Origin: an uncultured Clostridia bacterium
GTDB lineage: Bacteria > Bacillota > Clostridia > TANB77 > CAG-465
Length of the DNA: 62,769 nt
Assembly (NCBI GenBank): GCA_944388575.1
Contig: CALXJF010000007.1
Coordinates: 1-62,769 of the forward strand
Direction: 5' to 3'
Positions within the stretch are counted from its first letter, which is position 1. Every line of letters starts with the position of its first letter. Below the pieces are notes generated by a model. That model did not search any database. It saw nothing but the letters and a program-made list of their open reading frames with translations, and was not told the DNA's origin. The translations under genes were made by a program, and so were the position numbers. This document shows, piece by piece, positions 24,632 to 34,267 of the stretch.

Positions 24632-26122
24632 ATGAGAAAAAAAATATGGAATAATAGAGAAAAAATATTCAATTGTTGTATTATTATATTGTATATAATT
24701 ATTACTGGAATAGGAGTACTTAATCATGAAGCATATGAAGATGAAGCTCAGAGTTGGTTAATCGCTAGAGATTTAAGTTTTTCTGGTATAATAAGTCAGA
24801 TGAAGTATGAAGGACATTCTTTTTTATGGTATTTTTTAATAGCTCCATTTGCAAAGTTAGGAATGCCAATGCAAGTACAAAGTTTTATCTCATGGTTTTT
24901 TTGTATTGCTTCAGTTATTTTAATATTAAAAAAGGCACCTTTTAATAAATTAATAAAATTAATTTTTATTTTTAGTTCGGGATTATTATATTTTTATAGT
25001 ATAATAGCTAGACCGTATTGTATGATACCTTTATTTTTAATACTTATAGCTATAATTTATCCATCAAGGGATAAACACCCATATAAATATGCAATTTTAT
25101 TATCCTTATTAGCTAATACTCATTTAATAATGCTTCCTACAGTTTTTATATTAGCTTTAATGTTTTGGGGGAAGAAGATTTTAAATAAATCTAAAGAAGA
25201 AAATAGAAAAGATATATATTTAAGCTTAATAATATTAATTATAGGTGTTGGTATATATATATCTATTGCTATAGCTGCAATATTTAATTGTAAAATTGTG
25301 GAGGCTCAAAATAATTATAAATTAATAAACAATTTTAGTGATGTAATATATATGTTGAAAAGTACCTCTTTAAGATTTATTAATTTTTTATATGGAATGA
25401 ATCCACCTCATTATATCCTTGGAGCAGTTATTATAAGTCTAATTTTATGTGTTATTGCTTGGATATTTGACGTAGAACAAGGGACTATTTTTTTTATACA
25501 ATTAATATGTAATATTATTTTACATTCATTTTCGTGGTTTTTACTCATGTCGAGAGTTTGCGTTATTTTTTATAGTTTATTATTTTGGCTATGGAATTCT
25601 AGTTACAAAAAAGATAAAACGAAAAGCAGTATATTAGTAAGTATTGCTTCTTGTATATTAGTCATAGTTTCAATATTTTCTACATTTACACTTTTATATA
25701 AAGATGTTAATGACAATTTTTCTACGGGCAAAGAAGTAGCAAATTATATAGATAAAAATCTGCAGCCTGGGACTAAAATTTTTTGTTTAGATTCTGAATT
25801 ACAACAATCTATAATAGGTTATTTAAAAAAAGATAAGTATCATTTTTATATGCTTAAAACTAATAAAGAAGTAACTTTTACAACTTGGGATGATGATTGG
25901 TTAAATTATGATACAAATGAAGAAAAAATAGAAAAATTAAATGGATTATTAAAGGAACAAGATAAAGTATATGTGCTTATTAGTGGATATGTACAACATA
26001 TAGATTTATTAAATAAATTTGATTATGACGTGTTAATAGATACTAGTGGAAAAATAATAGATAGTATGTATGTTAGAAATGAGATATATAAGTTGGTTGA
26101 AATTAAGAGAGAGGAAGTTTAG
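24632..26122 (+). CDS. Polytopic GT-C (GT39-like) membrane glycosyltransferase
   Basis: 496 residues with about ten or more membrane segments and a C-terminal soluble part. The first outer loop carries HEAYEDEAQSWLIARD, the acidic DE motif expected for lipid-linked-sugar GT-C enzymes; YSIIARPYCMIPLF follows. Such enzymes move sugars from polyprenyl-phosphate donors outside the membrane. RBS AAAGGATG, 14 nt after the nucleotidyltransferase. Confidence 0.8.
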   Translation: MRKKIWNNREKIFNCCIIILYIIITGIGVLNHEAYEDEAQSWLIARDLSFSGIISQMKYEGHSFLWYFLIAPFAKLGMPMQVQSFISWFFCIASVILILKKAPFNKLIKLIFIFSSGLLYFYSIIARPYCMIPLFLILIAIIYPSRDKHPYKYAILLSLLANTHLIMLPTVFILALMFWGKKILNKSKEENRKDIYLSLIILIIGVGIYISIAIAAIFNCKIVEAQNNYKLINNFSDVIYMLKSTSLRFINFLYGMNPPHYILGAVIISLILCVIAWIFDVEQGTIFFIQLICNIILHSFSWFLLMSRVCVIFYSLLFWLWNSSYKKDKTKSSILVSIASCILVIVSIFSTFTLLYKDVNDNFSTGKEVANYIDKNLQPGTKIFCLDSELQQSIIGYLKKDKYHFYMLKTNKEVTFTTWDDDWLNYDTNEEKIEKLNGLLKEQDKVYVLISGYVQHIDLLNKFDYDVLIDTSGKIIDSMYVRNEIYKLVEIKREEV

Positions 26123-26124
26123 TC

Positions 26125-27705
26125 TTGAAAAAGAAAAATATTGTTGTAATAGGTGCAGGCCCGGCAGGGCTTACATTTGCTTATTATTTATTAAAGAAAA
26201 ATAATGATTATAATGTTATTATTATAGAAAAGGATGACTTGGTAGGAGGTATTTCTAAAACAGTTAATTTTAATGGATATAAGGTGGATACAGGTATACA
26301 TAGATATTTTTCTAAAAATGATATGGTAAATAATATATGGAAAGAAATATTACCTATTCAAAATAAACCAGCATATGATGATGTCTTGCTCGAAAAAAAA
26401 AGAGAGTATGAAAACAATGGTTCTAATCCCGAGCTAGAAGATAAATCTATGCTAATCAAGGATAGATTAACAAGAATTTATTATGGTAAAAAATTTTATG
26501 ATTATCCTGTATCTATAAATATGACATTGATAAAAAATATGGGCTTTTTAAATATATTAAAGGCTGGTTTTAGTTATATAAAGTCTTGTTTGTTTAAGAG
26601 AAAAGAATTATCTTTAGAAGATTTTTATATAAATCGTTTTGGGAAAGTTTTATATAATATGTTTTTTGAAAATTATACTGAAAAAGTTTGGGGAGTACAT
26701 CCAAGTAAAATTTCTGCTGATTGGGGAGCTCAAAGAGTAAAAGGAATATCAATTACTGCTGTTATTAAAGATTTTATAAATAAAAAATTAGGAAAGAAAG
26801 ATAAAAATAATACAGAGACTTCACTTATAGAGAGCTTTCTATATCCTAAACTTGGATCTGGACAAATGTGGTCAGAAATGGCAGATAAAATAATTAATAT
26901 GGGAGGAACAATAAAATTAAAGTGTAATTTAGTGAAGGCAAACATTAAAAATAATAGAGTATATTCTATAGAATATAAAGAGAATGGTAAGACTTATTGC
27001 TTGGAAATAGATTATTGTGTTTCTTCTATGCCCATAAAAGATTTATTTTTAAGTTTAGGTGGAATAAAAATTGATGAAGGGATATATAAAGCATCAGTAA
27101 ACTTGCCTTATAGAGAATTTATGTCGGTTTGTATGGTCGTAGATAAGATAATTTTACAAAATAATACAAAAGTAAAAACATTAAATAATATTATTCCAGA
27201 TTCTTGGATATATATTCAAGAACCAGAAGTAAGAATGGGAAGATTACAGATTTTTAATAATTGGTCACCTTATCTATTTAAAAATAAAGAGGATATAAAA
27301 AATAAGGTTTTAATTGGAATAGAATATTTTTGTTCTGAAGATGATAAGTATTGGAATATGAGTGATAATGATTTTATTAATTTTGCTATAGAAGAGGCCA
27401 TAAAAATAAATTTAATAGAAAATAAAAACAATGTAAAAAAAGCAATAAGAATAAAAATACCTAAAGCATATCCAGCATATTTTGGTTCATATGCTAATAT
27501 AAAAGATATAATTGAATATTTAAATGAATATGAAAATTTATATTGTATAGGAAGAAATGGACAGCATAGATATAACAATATGGATCATTCTATGTTGACT
27601 GGAATAAAAGCAGCAGAATCCATTATTTCTGGTGTAGGTAAAGAGGAAGTATGGAAAGTTAATGAAGAACAAGAGTATCACGAGATAAAAAAAGGTAATG
27701 TTTGA
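26125..27705 (+). CDS. FAD-dependent oxidoreductase, UDP-galactopyranose-mutase/amine-oxidase-like
   Basis: 526 residues. The N-terminal Rossmann site VVIGAGPAGLTFAYYLL is followed by EKDDLVGGISKTV and DTGIHRYFS, as in UGM/protoporphyrinogen-oxidase-like flavoproteins; the C-terminal FAD contact is YCIGRNGQHRYNNMDHSM. TTG start 2 nt after the glycosyltransferase stop, behind GAGGAAG. Probably modifies a nucleotide or lipid-linked sugar for the same surface glycan. Last gene of the four-gene set. Confidence 0.85.
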   Translation: MKKKNIVVIGAGPAGLTFAYYLLKKNNDYNVIIIEKDDLVGGISKTVNFNGYKVDTGIHRYFSKNDMVNNIWKEILPIQNKPAYDDVLLEKKREYENNGSNPELEDKSMLIKDRLTRIYYGKKFYDYPVSINMTLIKNMGFLNILKAGFSYIKSCLFKRKELSLEDFYINRFGKVLYNMFFENYTEKVWGVHPSKISADWGAQRVKGISITAVIKDFINKKLGKKDKNNTETSLIESFLYPKLGSGQMWSEMADKIINMGGTIKLKCNLVKANIKNNRVYSIEYKENGKTYCLEIDYCVSSMPIKDLFLSLGGIKIDEGIYKASVNLPYREFMSVCMVVDKIILQNNTKVKTLNNIIPDSWIYIQEPEVRMGRLQIFNNWSPYLFKNKEDIKNKVLIGIEYFCSEDDKYWNMSDNDFINFAIEEAIKINLIENKNNVKKAIRIKIPKAYPAYFGSYANIKDIIEYLNEYENLYCIGRNGQHRYNNMDHSMLTGIKAAESIISGVGKEEVWKVNEEQEYHEIKKGNV

Positions 27706-27853
27706 GTTAAACGTAAAAAACATGTTATTTAGAATATAATAATTAGTATTTATAGACTTACCAAAATAAATTAATATATTTGTTATATTATTCATAAAAA
27801 AAATAAGTGTAAATATAATATAATAGAGAAAAATAAAATTGTTGAGGTGGGCT

Positions 27854-29112
27854 ATGAATATTACAAAATTAAGTATTATATCAAAAGATAAATTTATATT
27901 AAGTTTATTAGTATTATTTGTTGTTGTATGTACTTTAAATTGTATTTTTGCTACTGGTTATATTTATGATATAAATAATGAACAAAGTAATAAAAAAACA
28001 GAGGAATCTAGTATTAGTACAATAGCCTCTCCAGAATTTACTTTTGAATCTGTTGCACAAGTATTAATGGAGCCAACAACAGGGAAAATAATATATGCAA
28101 ATAATGAAAATGAAAGATTATTACCCGCTTCGGTTACTAAGATTATGACTATGTTACTTACTATGGAACAGATAGATTCTCGGAAAACTAAAATATGATG
28201 ATAAGATTTCATGTAGTGCTAATGCTTCACATATGGGAGGTTCACAAATTTGGTTTAAAGAGGGAGAAGAATTAACTGTTGATGAAGCATTAAAAGCAAT
28301 ATGTGTAGTTAGTGCAAATGATGTTACTGTTGCAATGGCAGAACATATTGGTGGAAGTGAAGAAAATTTTGTTAAAATGATGAATGAAAAAGCAGTAGAA
28401 CTTGGAATGGAAAATACACATTTTATGAATTCGCATGGTATAGATGAAGAAAATCATTATACATCTGCTAAAGATGTAGCAATAATGTCACGTGAATTGA
28501 TTAATAAACATCCAGATATTTTAAAATATACTTCAATATGGATGGATAGCTTAAGAGATGGAACTTTTGCATTATCAAGTACCAATAAGTTGATAAGATA
28601 TTATGAAGGTGCAACAGGTTTAAAAACAGGTTCTACATCTCAAGCTTTATTTAATTTGTCAGGTACTGCTACAAGAAATAATACTTCTTTTATAGCAGTG
28701 GTAATGAAAGCTCCAAGTTCAGATGTTAGACTAGCAGAAGTAAAACAATTATTAGACTATCGGTTTTGCTACATATGAAGTCCAAAGTATATGTGATAAA
28801 GATACAATAATAGAAAGTAAATCTATCAATAAAAATGTTAACCAGCTAGCGGATATTATTGTTAAGGAAAATGTATCAACGCTTAGTGAAAAAGGAGGTA
28901 AAATTGAAACCTCACAAAATATTATATATAATAATGAATTAGTTGCTCCTTTAAAAGCAGGTGACGTTGTTGGTAAAATTGAAATTATAAATAATAGCGA
29001 TAATCAAGTAATTGGAAGTAGTGAGTTAATAATACAAAATGATATAGAAAGATCAAATTTTATGGAGTATTTTAAGAAAGTGTTAAAAACATATTTATTA
29101 AGAGATATATAA
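27854..29112 (+). CDS. dacF: DacF-type D-alanyl-D-alanine carboxypeptidase, read across two +1 frameshifts at CGG
   Basis: About 418 residues after skipping C28181 and C28761. Signal/anchor LSLLVLFVVVCTLNCIFA; Ser active site PASVTKIMTML (SxxK), SAND motif (VVSANDVTVAMAEH) and KTG (GLKTGST) are intact, and the C-terminal beta domain (LVAPLKAGDVVGKIEI) ends in a membrane anchor. Break 1: TCT CGG AAA, restored as DSGKLKYDDKISCSAN. Break 2: TAT CGG TTT, restored as LLDYGFATYEV. Both restored glycines fit the family. Start ATG 27854 behind GAGGTG. DacF trims peptidoglycan crosslinks in the forespore. Two same-type lesions in an otherwise perfect gene argue for recoding or artefact rather than decay. 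Confidence 0.88.
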
Positions 29113-29153
29113 TTTGATTTAATTAATTAATTAATTTATTTATTTATTTATTA
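29113..29153. repeat. Simple AT repeat
   Basis: Right after dacF the sequence is built from TTAA and ATTT tetranucleotide runs. Low complexity with no function seen. Confidence 0.6.
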
Positions 29154-29169
29154 TCTAATTATTTTATAT

Positions 29170-29525
29170 CATATAAAAATCGGACGACTTTAAAAAGTTA
29201 TTCCAGTGTACTGGAATAATTCTGAAAGTGTGAAAGGAATACAAAAAATAACTGAATAAAGCTGAAAAAGAAAATTGTAAGGTATTATCTGTAATATATT
29301 GGCTTTCAAATGTGGCTTACATGAAAATATATGGAGTATATGTTGTACCAATTATGGCATTAAGGTAGCAAAAGTAAAAAAGTTTAATGTGAAGGTAAGT
29401 ATAAACAAGGGACGACATTAATAAATTTGATGTGATTTGTCGAAAGTCAGCAAAGCATTGATATATACAATTTTTTAATATAAATAGGAGTGAAATATTA
29501 CAAAAATATTTCACTCCTATTTCAC
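29170..29525 (+). ncRNA. Candidate structured non-coding RNA
   Basis: Between dacF and the pilus cluster there are about 350 bases without a credible reading frame and visibly richer in G than the flanking spacers. They contain a hairpin TTATTCCAG-TGTA-CTGGAATAA (29198-29219), paired GACGAC / GTCGAAAGTC elements, and a perfect 16-bp terminator at the end. I could not match it to tmRNA, RNase P, SRP or 6S RNA by their usual signatures. Strand follows from the terminator T-tail. Confidence 0.42.
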
Positions 29526-29529
29526 TTTT
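29484..29529 (+). terminator. Strong terminator upstream of the pilus cluster
   Basis: ATAGGAGTGAAATATT, 5-nt loop, AATATTTCACTCCTAT: a perfect 16-bp stem followed by TTCACTTTTTT. Confidence 0.88.
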
Positions 29530-29653
29530 TTATCATTTTTAAATAATACTCTTTTTTTGCGATAAAATGATTGATTTTAAAAAATAAAAGATATATACTA
29601 ATCTAAGTTATTATAAAAAATATTTTTGAGTGTTTTATGGAGGTTGAAAACAT

Positions 29654-30796
29654 ATGATAGGAATGAGTCAAATCAAGAAAAAGACTATTGAAGGAATTGC
29701 GATAGGAGTTGCAATTGGTGCTGTTGGTATCGGTTTAACTTTATGGTGGGCTTTATCTACTATAAAAACTTATGAGAACGGAACAAATAAAAAATATAAT
29801 CAATTGTATACACAAGACGTTGTTGTTTTAACAAGAGATGTAATTCAAGGTGAAGTAATTACTGACGATATGTTAACTACTGTTAGAGTTCACAAAAAAA
29901 CTGTACCAGCGGGAGCTTTAGATATAGGAAGCATTTCTGGACAAGTAGCAAAGTATAATATTGCTGCTAATGTTCCGCTTACAAGTTCTATGGTTACTAC
30001 AGAAATTATATCTGCTGATATAAGAAGTCAAGAAATTAATACAATCGTTATGCCTAGCGATTTAACAGAAAAAGATTATATTGATATTAGAATAATGTAT
30101 CCTAATGGTACTGACTATATAGTTCTTGCTCAAAAACAAGTAGAAAAGATTTCAGGACAAACTATGTGGTTGAATCTTGCAGAAGATGAAAGATTATTGC
30201 TAAATAGTGCTATAGTTGATTCCTTCTTGACAACTGGTACAAAATTATATGCAACTAAATATGCTGATAGTGATGCACAAATAAAAGTAGCTGAAGATTT
30301 AGCTTTGGCTGATACTACTGTAGATGATACAGCAGGGACTACTGATACAACAAATTCAGCAACAAATACTACAACAGCAGCACAAGATGCAACAGCTGTT
30401 GTACAAGGAAGATTATCAGAGGCTATAAAAGCTGAGATAGATTCAATAAAGACAGAAGATACTGATGCAGCTGTTAGTTCTATATTTGATTTAATCTTGA
30501 AATACAAGAGTTTTGCAAATGCGGTAACTAGAACTACAGAAAACTATCAGCCAAATGCTCAAGTTATGGCAATGATGCAATCTAATGGAAATATATTAGA
30601 AGAAGCAAAAGCAAAACTAAGTGCAGAAGCAAGAGCAAATATTGAAAATGGTATAAACAATTATAAAGCTGATAGTGGCGATGATTATAACAATGTTGTT
30701 TCTGGTGCTCAAGAGTCAATAACAAATCAAAAGACTTTAAGAAATGAGCTTTTAACTCCAACAACAGACGTTACAACAGATACGACAGCTCAATAA
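29654..30796 (+). CDS. SAF-domain membrane protein, CpaB/RcpC-like pilus component
   Basis: 380 residues. One N-terminal span (GIAIGVAIGAVGIGLTLWWAL, about residues 14-34), then an SAF-like domain with VVVLTRDVIQGEVITDDMLT and VPAGAL, as in CpaB. A Thr/Ala-rich linker near residues 220-250 precedes a helical C-terminal part and a Thr-rich tail. In Tad systems CpaB-type proteins sit in the envelope near the pilus base. First gene of the cluster; ATG behind GGAGG. Confidence 0.75.
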   Translation: MIGMSQIKKKTIEGIAIGVAIGAVGIGLTLWWALSTIKTYENGTNKKYNQLYTQDVVVLTRDVIQGEVITDDMLTTVRVHKKTVPAGALDIGSISGQVAKYNIAANVPLTSSMVTTEIISADIRSQEINTIVMPSDLTEKDYIDIRIMYPNGTDYIVLAQKQVEKISGQTMWLNLAEDERLLLNSAIVDSFLTTGTKLYATKYADSDAQIKVAEDLALADTTVDDTAGTTDTTNSATNTTTAAQDATAVVQGRLSEAIKAEIDSIKTEDTDAAVSSIFDLILKYKSFANAVTRTTENYQPNAQVMAMMQSNGNILEEAKAKLSAEARANIENGINNYKADSGDDYNNVVSGAQESITNQKTLRNELLTPTTDVTTDTTAQ

Positions 30797-30825
30797 TCTT
30801 AATATATACATAGGAGGAAGAATTA

Positions 30826-31539
30826 ATGCAAGTAGTAGGATTAGTTGGCTATATGGACAAATATGATTTTGCCATAAATTTAGCCAGAACTATAAATATA
30901 ATGGATAAATCTGTTCTAGTTGTGGACGCTACTTTAGATCAAAAGCTAAAGTATGTTGTCCCAGCTTTGGACAATATAGGAAGATCATACGTTACTCAAT
31001 ATAATAATATTGATTTTGCTGTTGGTTTTAATAGTATGCATGATGTAGAGAATTATATGATTGAACAGGGAATTAATATTAATCTTTATGATCATATTTT
31101 AATAGATATTGATAGTCCTAAAGGATATGAACTGTTTAGAACTAGAGGTATAAATAAAACTTATCTATTTCTTGATACATCTGTATTGTCTATAGCCAAA
31201 AATAAAGAATTGGTAAAAGCAATGAGAGTGTATAATCAAGAAGAAGAAAATTTAGAACTTACAAAAGTATGGTTTAAAGCTTATTTATCACGTGCTAGTG
31301 AGAACTACTTTGATACACAAATAAAAGAATATAATGTTAAATGGGTAGAACCTGAATATGAGATACCAAATGATGATAGGGATAGAATAGAAAATATAGA
31401 TTCTCAATTGAGTGGAATTATTGATATTAAAAAACATTCTAAGATGTATATAAGTACAATAGCAGATATAACTGCCGAAATTTTAGAAGATTCCACTTCA
31501 AAATTAGTATTAAATAAAATAAAAAGGAGGAGAGATTAA
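30826..31539 (+). CDS. TadZ/CpaE-like protein with no P-loop
   Basis: 237 residues with a ParA/MinD-like outline: MQVVGLVGYMDKYDFAINLA at the N terminus, SVLVVDATLDQKL, and YDHILIDIDSPKGYELF in the place of the Walker B strand. The deviant Walker A (KGGxGKT) is replaced by GYMDKYDF, so ATP binding looks lost. Basic C terminus (KIKRRRD). Stop/start overlap with the next gene by one base suggests a heteromeric pair. Such proteins position the pilus assembly site. Confidence 0.65.
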   Translation: MQVVGLVGYMDKYDFAINLARTINIMDKSVLVVDATLDQKLKYVVPALDNIGRSYVTQYNNIDFAVGFNSMHDVENYMIEQGININLYDHILIDIDSPKGYELFRTRGINKTYLFLDTSVLSIAKNKELVKAMRVYNQEEENLELTKVWFKAYLSRASENYFDTQIKEYNVKWVEPEYEIPNDDRDRIENIDSQLSGIIDIKKHSKMYISTIADITAEILEDSTSKLVLNKIKRRRD

Positions 31540-32351
31540 TGCCTAGAGTTGTTTTTTGGAGTCCAGATAAAAGCATGACGGGAACAACACATGCAATTAT
31601 TGCTATAAGTTCTCTTATGGGTATATCTCATAAAGCCACTTGTTTGCTAATGCAAGGTCATTTTAATTCTAAAAAAATAGAATCTGCTTTCACTCCTTAT
31701 GATGAGCTTTTGGCAAGTGGAGCTCTTGATAATGCAAACCTTGGAGTTAGTGCATTAATTAGACTTGTTACTAGTAATAAACTAACAGCCGATGCGATTC
31801 AAAATTATGCAAAACCTGTGTTAAAAGAACGTTTGGATGTTTTATATGGCATGAATTCCAAGGAAAGAGATGATTATGATCAATTGGTAAACAACCTTCC
31901 ATATATAACAAGAAAAGCTGCCGAAATGTATGACTTGGTATTCATAGATTTGCCAAAAGATAGTGATGAAAAGTTCAAACTAGATACTTTAGCAGATGCC
32001 GAAATCATTGTGTGTGTTGTTAATCAAGATGAAGTTAAGTTAAATGATTTCTTTACAAAAATAGATTCTATGGAAGAGTTAAAAGACAAAACAAAAATAT
32101 ATTTAGTTGCTGATTATGAACCTAAATCTAGATATAATCTGTTAAATATCAAAAATAAGTATAGAGTTAAAGATCCAATATTTGCTGTCCCACATAATTA
32201 TTTATTTGCAGATGCTTGTAATATGGGAATGGTAATAGATTTTATGTATAGGAATTTAAATGCTGATCCAAAAGATTATAATGGAGTGTTTATTTCACAA
32301 ACATTAGATATTGTAAATAAAATATTTGAATTAGCAAAAATTAGAGAATAA
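31539..32351 (+). CDS. TadZ/CpaE-like ParA-family protein
   Basis: 270 residues. Begins VVFWSPDKSMTGTTHAIIAI, an altered Walker A (DKSMTGTT instead of GGxGKTT) still holding the TGTT core, with YDLVFIDLPKD as the Walker-B-like strand and AEIIVCVVNQDEVKLNDFF as in MinD proteins. Probably localises the secretion ATPase. Coupled to the upstream TadZ-like gene and followed 18 nt later by the ATPase. Confidence 0.72.
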   Translation: MPRVVFWSPDKSMTGTTHAIIAISSLMGISHKATCLLMQGHFNSKKIESAFTPYDELLASGALDNANLGVSALIRLVTSNKLTADAIQNYAKPVLKERLDVLYGMNSKERDDYDQLVNNLPYITRKAAEMYDLVFIDLPKDSDEKFKLDTLADAEIIVCVVNQDEVKLNDFFTKIDSMEELKDKTKIYLVADYEPKSRYNLLNIKNKYRVKDPIFAVPHNYLFADACNMGMVIDFMYRNLNADPKDYNGVFISQTLDIVNKIFELAKIRE

Positions 32352-32369
32352 TTAAAAAGAGGTGAAAAA

Positions 32370-34262
32370 ATGTCAGTTGCATTTGTATTTAATATATTAC
32401 TGATTCTTCTTTTAATTGCTGTAGTTGTAGGTTTCTTTTGGTACAAAATTAAAAACTCTAATCAAGAGGAAAAGAAAGATATGATTACTCGTGAAAGAGA
32501 AAAATATAGTATTCATATGATGCGTGAGTATATCAAGAAAGAATTTGATGAGATCACTAGAATGAATCTATATGATCTTGCTCTTTCAGAAGAGGAGTTC
32601 GAAAGAAGAAAAAATGTAAAATATGATTTAAAAAAAGCTCTTAAAGGTGCTGGATATGCGGATAAGAGCGATAAAAAGTATGTAAAAACTTTAATGTTTG
32701 ATTTACTTAGAAATAACTATAAGGTAAATGAATTCAACATTAATAATGCAATACCTTTTAATAATTTTGATGAATTAACACCTCAAGATAGATTTGAAAT
32801 ATTACTTCATGTATACAAGAAAAAATATAAAGCAGAAGCTTTAACTCAAATTATAACAAAGTATAATTTGGATGTACCAAAGTATGAATTTGACTCAGAG
32901 GTTCCATCATATGTTATTACGGCAAAGGAAATTGAAGATATTTTTGCAAAAGAAATATCTGAAGATACATTAACTTTTGATGATAAACTTGAAATAGTAG
33001 TTCAAAGAATTTATCAAGGATATAAAGGATTTAGTGTAATAGATGATGTACGTGATATGAATATTGATGGTGTATCTGGTGGTGTATCTGGTATTCCGCC
33101 TTCATTCTTAGATCAAATTTCAGGAATGGACGAATATTTTGAACAAATGGGAAATAGAAAGATACCTATGTCATACGATTCTGTTTGGATATTCTATAAG
33201 GGTAAGGCTACATATCTTTCATTCTTGTCATTTGGTAGTGAAGCGGAACTTAAAAGAGTATGTCAGAATATATACAAATTTAATAATCCAGGTCAGTTAT
33301 CTGAATCTGTAGGTTTTAAAATCAATGAAATGAAAGATGGTTCCAGAGTTGTTGTTTTAAGACCAAACTTCTCTGAATCTTGGGCATTCTTTGTAAGAAA
33401 ATTTGCTCCACCTACATTAATTTCTGCAGAACAATTGTTAGTACATGAAAATAAAACAAATGTTATAGAATTACTAAAATATTTAATAAGAGGTGCTAGA
33501 GTAACAGCAATAACAGGTGAACAAGGTTGTGGTAAAACAACATTACTTATGGCTATAATGAAATATTTATATCCGACAATTACAATTCGTGTACAGGAAA
33601 CAGCGTTTGAGTTGCACTTAAGAAAAATTTATCCTTATCACAACATTTTATCATTAAGAGAAACTGATACAATTACTGGTCAAATGGGACTTGATGTTCA
33701 GAAAAAAACTGATGGTGGTGTTAACATTCTTGGAGAGGTTGCTACTGATCCGGTTGCAGCATGGATGATTCAGATGGCACAGGTTGCTTCCAAATTTACA
33801 TTGTTTACGCACCACGCCAAAACTTTCCCTAACCTTATTACAGCACTTAGAAACTCATTATTAAAAATAGGTATGTTTAATAATGAAAATGTTGCAGAAG
33901 TTCAGGTTGTACAAGTTATAAACTTTGATATTCACTTAAAAAGAGGTGTTGACGGTACAAGATATATTGAAAGAATAACTGAATGTATTCCTCTTGATCC
34001 TGAATTTAATTATAACAATGATTATAAAATGGAAAGAACTTTGGAAGGTAAGTTAGATAAGTTTATGGATAATGCAGTTGAATATTTTGAACATCAAACA
34101 CAAAATAGTAATTATACATATAAAAATATTGTTGAATGGCATGATGGTACTTATGTGTTTACTAATCCAATTAGTGAAGAAAACATAACTGCCATGAGAG
34201 AAAACATGTCTCCTGAAGATATAAAGGAATTTGATAACTTCCTTGATATAGCATGGAGGTGA
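32370..34262 (+). CDS. TadA-like secretion/pilus assembly ATPase
   Basis: 630 residues. Unusual N-terminal membrane span (FVFNILLILLLIAVVVGFFWY) before a helical region; the motor has Walker A ITGEQGCGKTTLL (near residue 387), the Asp-box region TIRVQETAFELHLRK, Walker B VNILGEVATD, and the His-box FTLFTHHAKTFPNL. This powers pilus extension in the cytoplasm. The membrane anchor and long N-terminal extension differ from classical TadA. Starts with ATG behind AAAGAGGTG. Confidence 0.88.
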   Translation: MSVAFVFNILLILLLIAVVVGFFWYKIKNSNQEEKKDMITREREKYSIHMMREYIKKEFDEITRMNLYDLALSEEEFERRKNVKYDLKKALKGAGYADKSDKKYVKTLMFDLLRNNYKVNEFNINNAIPFNNFDELTPQDRFEILLHVYKKKYKAEALTQIITKYNLDVPKYEFDSEVPSYVITAKEIEDIFAKEISEDTLTFDDKLEIVVQRIYQGYKGFSVIDDVRDMNIDGVSGGVSGIPPSFLDQISGMDEYFEQMGNRKIPMSYDSVWIFYKGKATYLSFLSFGSEAELKRVCQNIYKFNNPGQLSESVGFKINEMKDGSRVVVLRPNFSESWAFFVRKFAPPTLISAEQLLVHENKTNVIELLKYLIRGARVTAITGEQGCGKTTLLMAIMKYLYPTITIRVQETAFELHLRKIYPYHNILSLRETDTITGQMGLDVQKKTDGGVNILGEVATDPVAAWMIQMAQVASKFTLFTHHAKTFPNLITALRNSLLKIGMFNNENVAEVQVVQVINFDIHLKRGVDGTRYIERITECIPLDPEFNYNNDYKMERTLEGKLDKFMDNAVEYFEHQTQNSNYTYKNIVEWHDGTYVFTNPISEENITAMRENMSPEDIKEFDNFLDIAWR

Positions 34263-34267
34263 TATAG

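Noticed and set aside
29181-29653. A short protein gene in the region upstream of the pilus cluster
   Set aside because: Frames are broken by many stops in all directions and have no ribosome site; the hairpins and terminator fit an RNA better.
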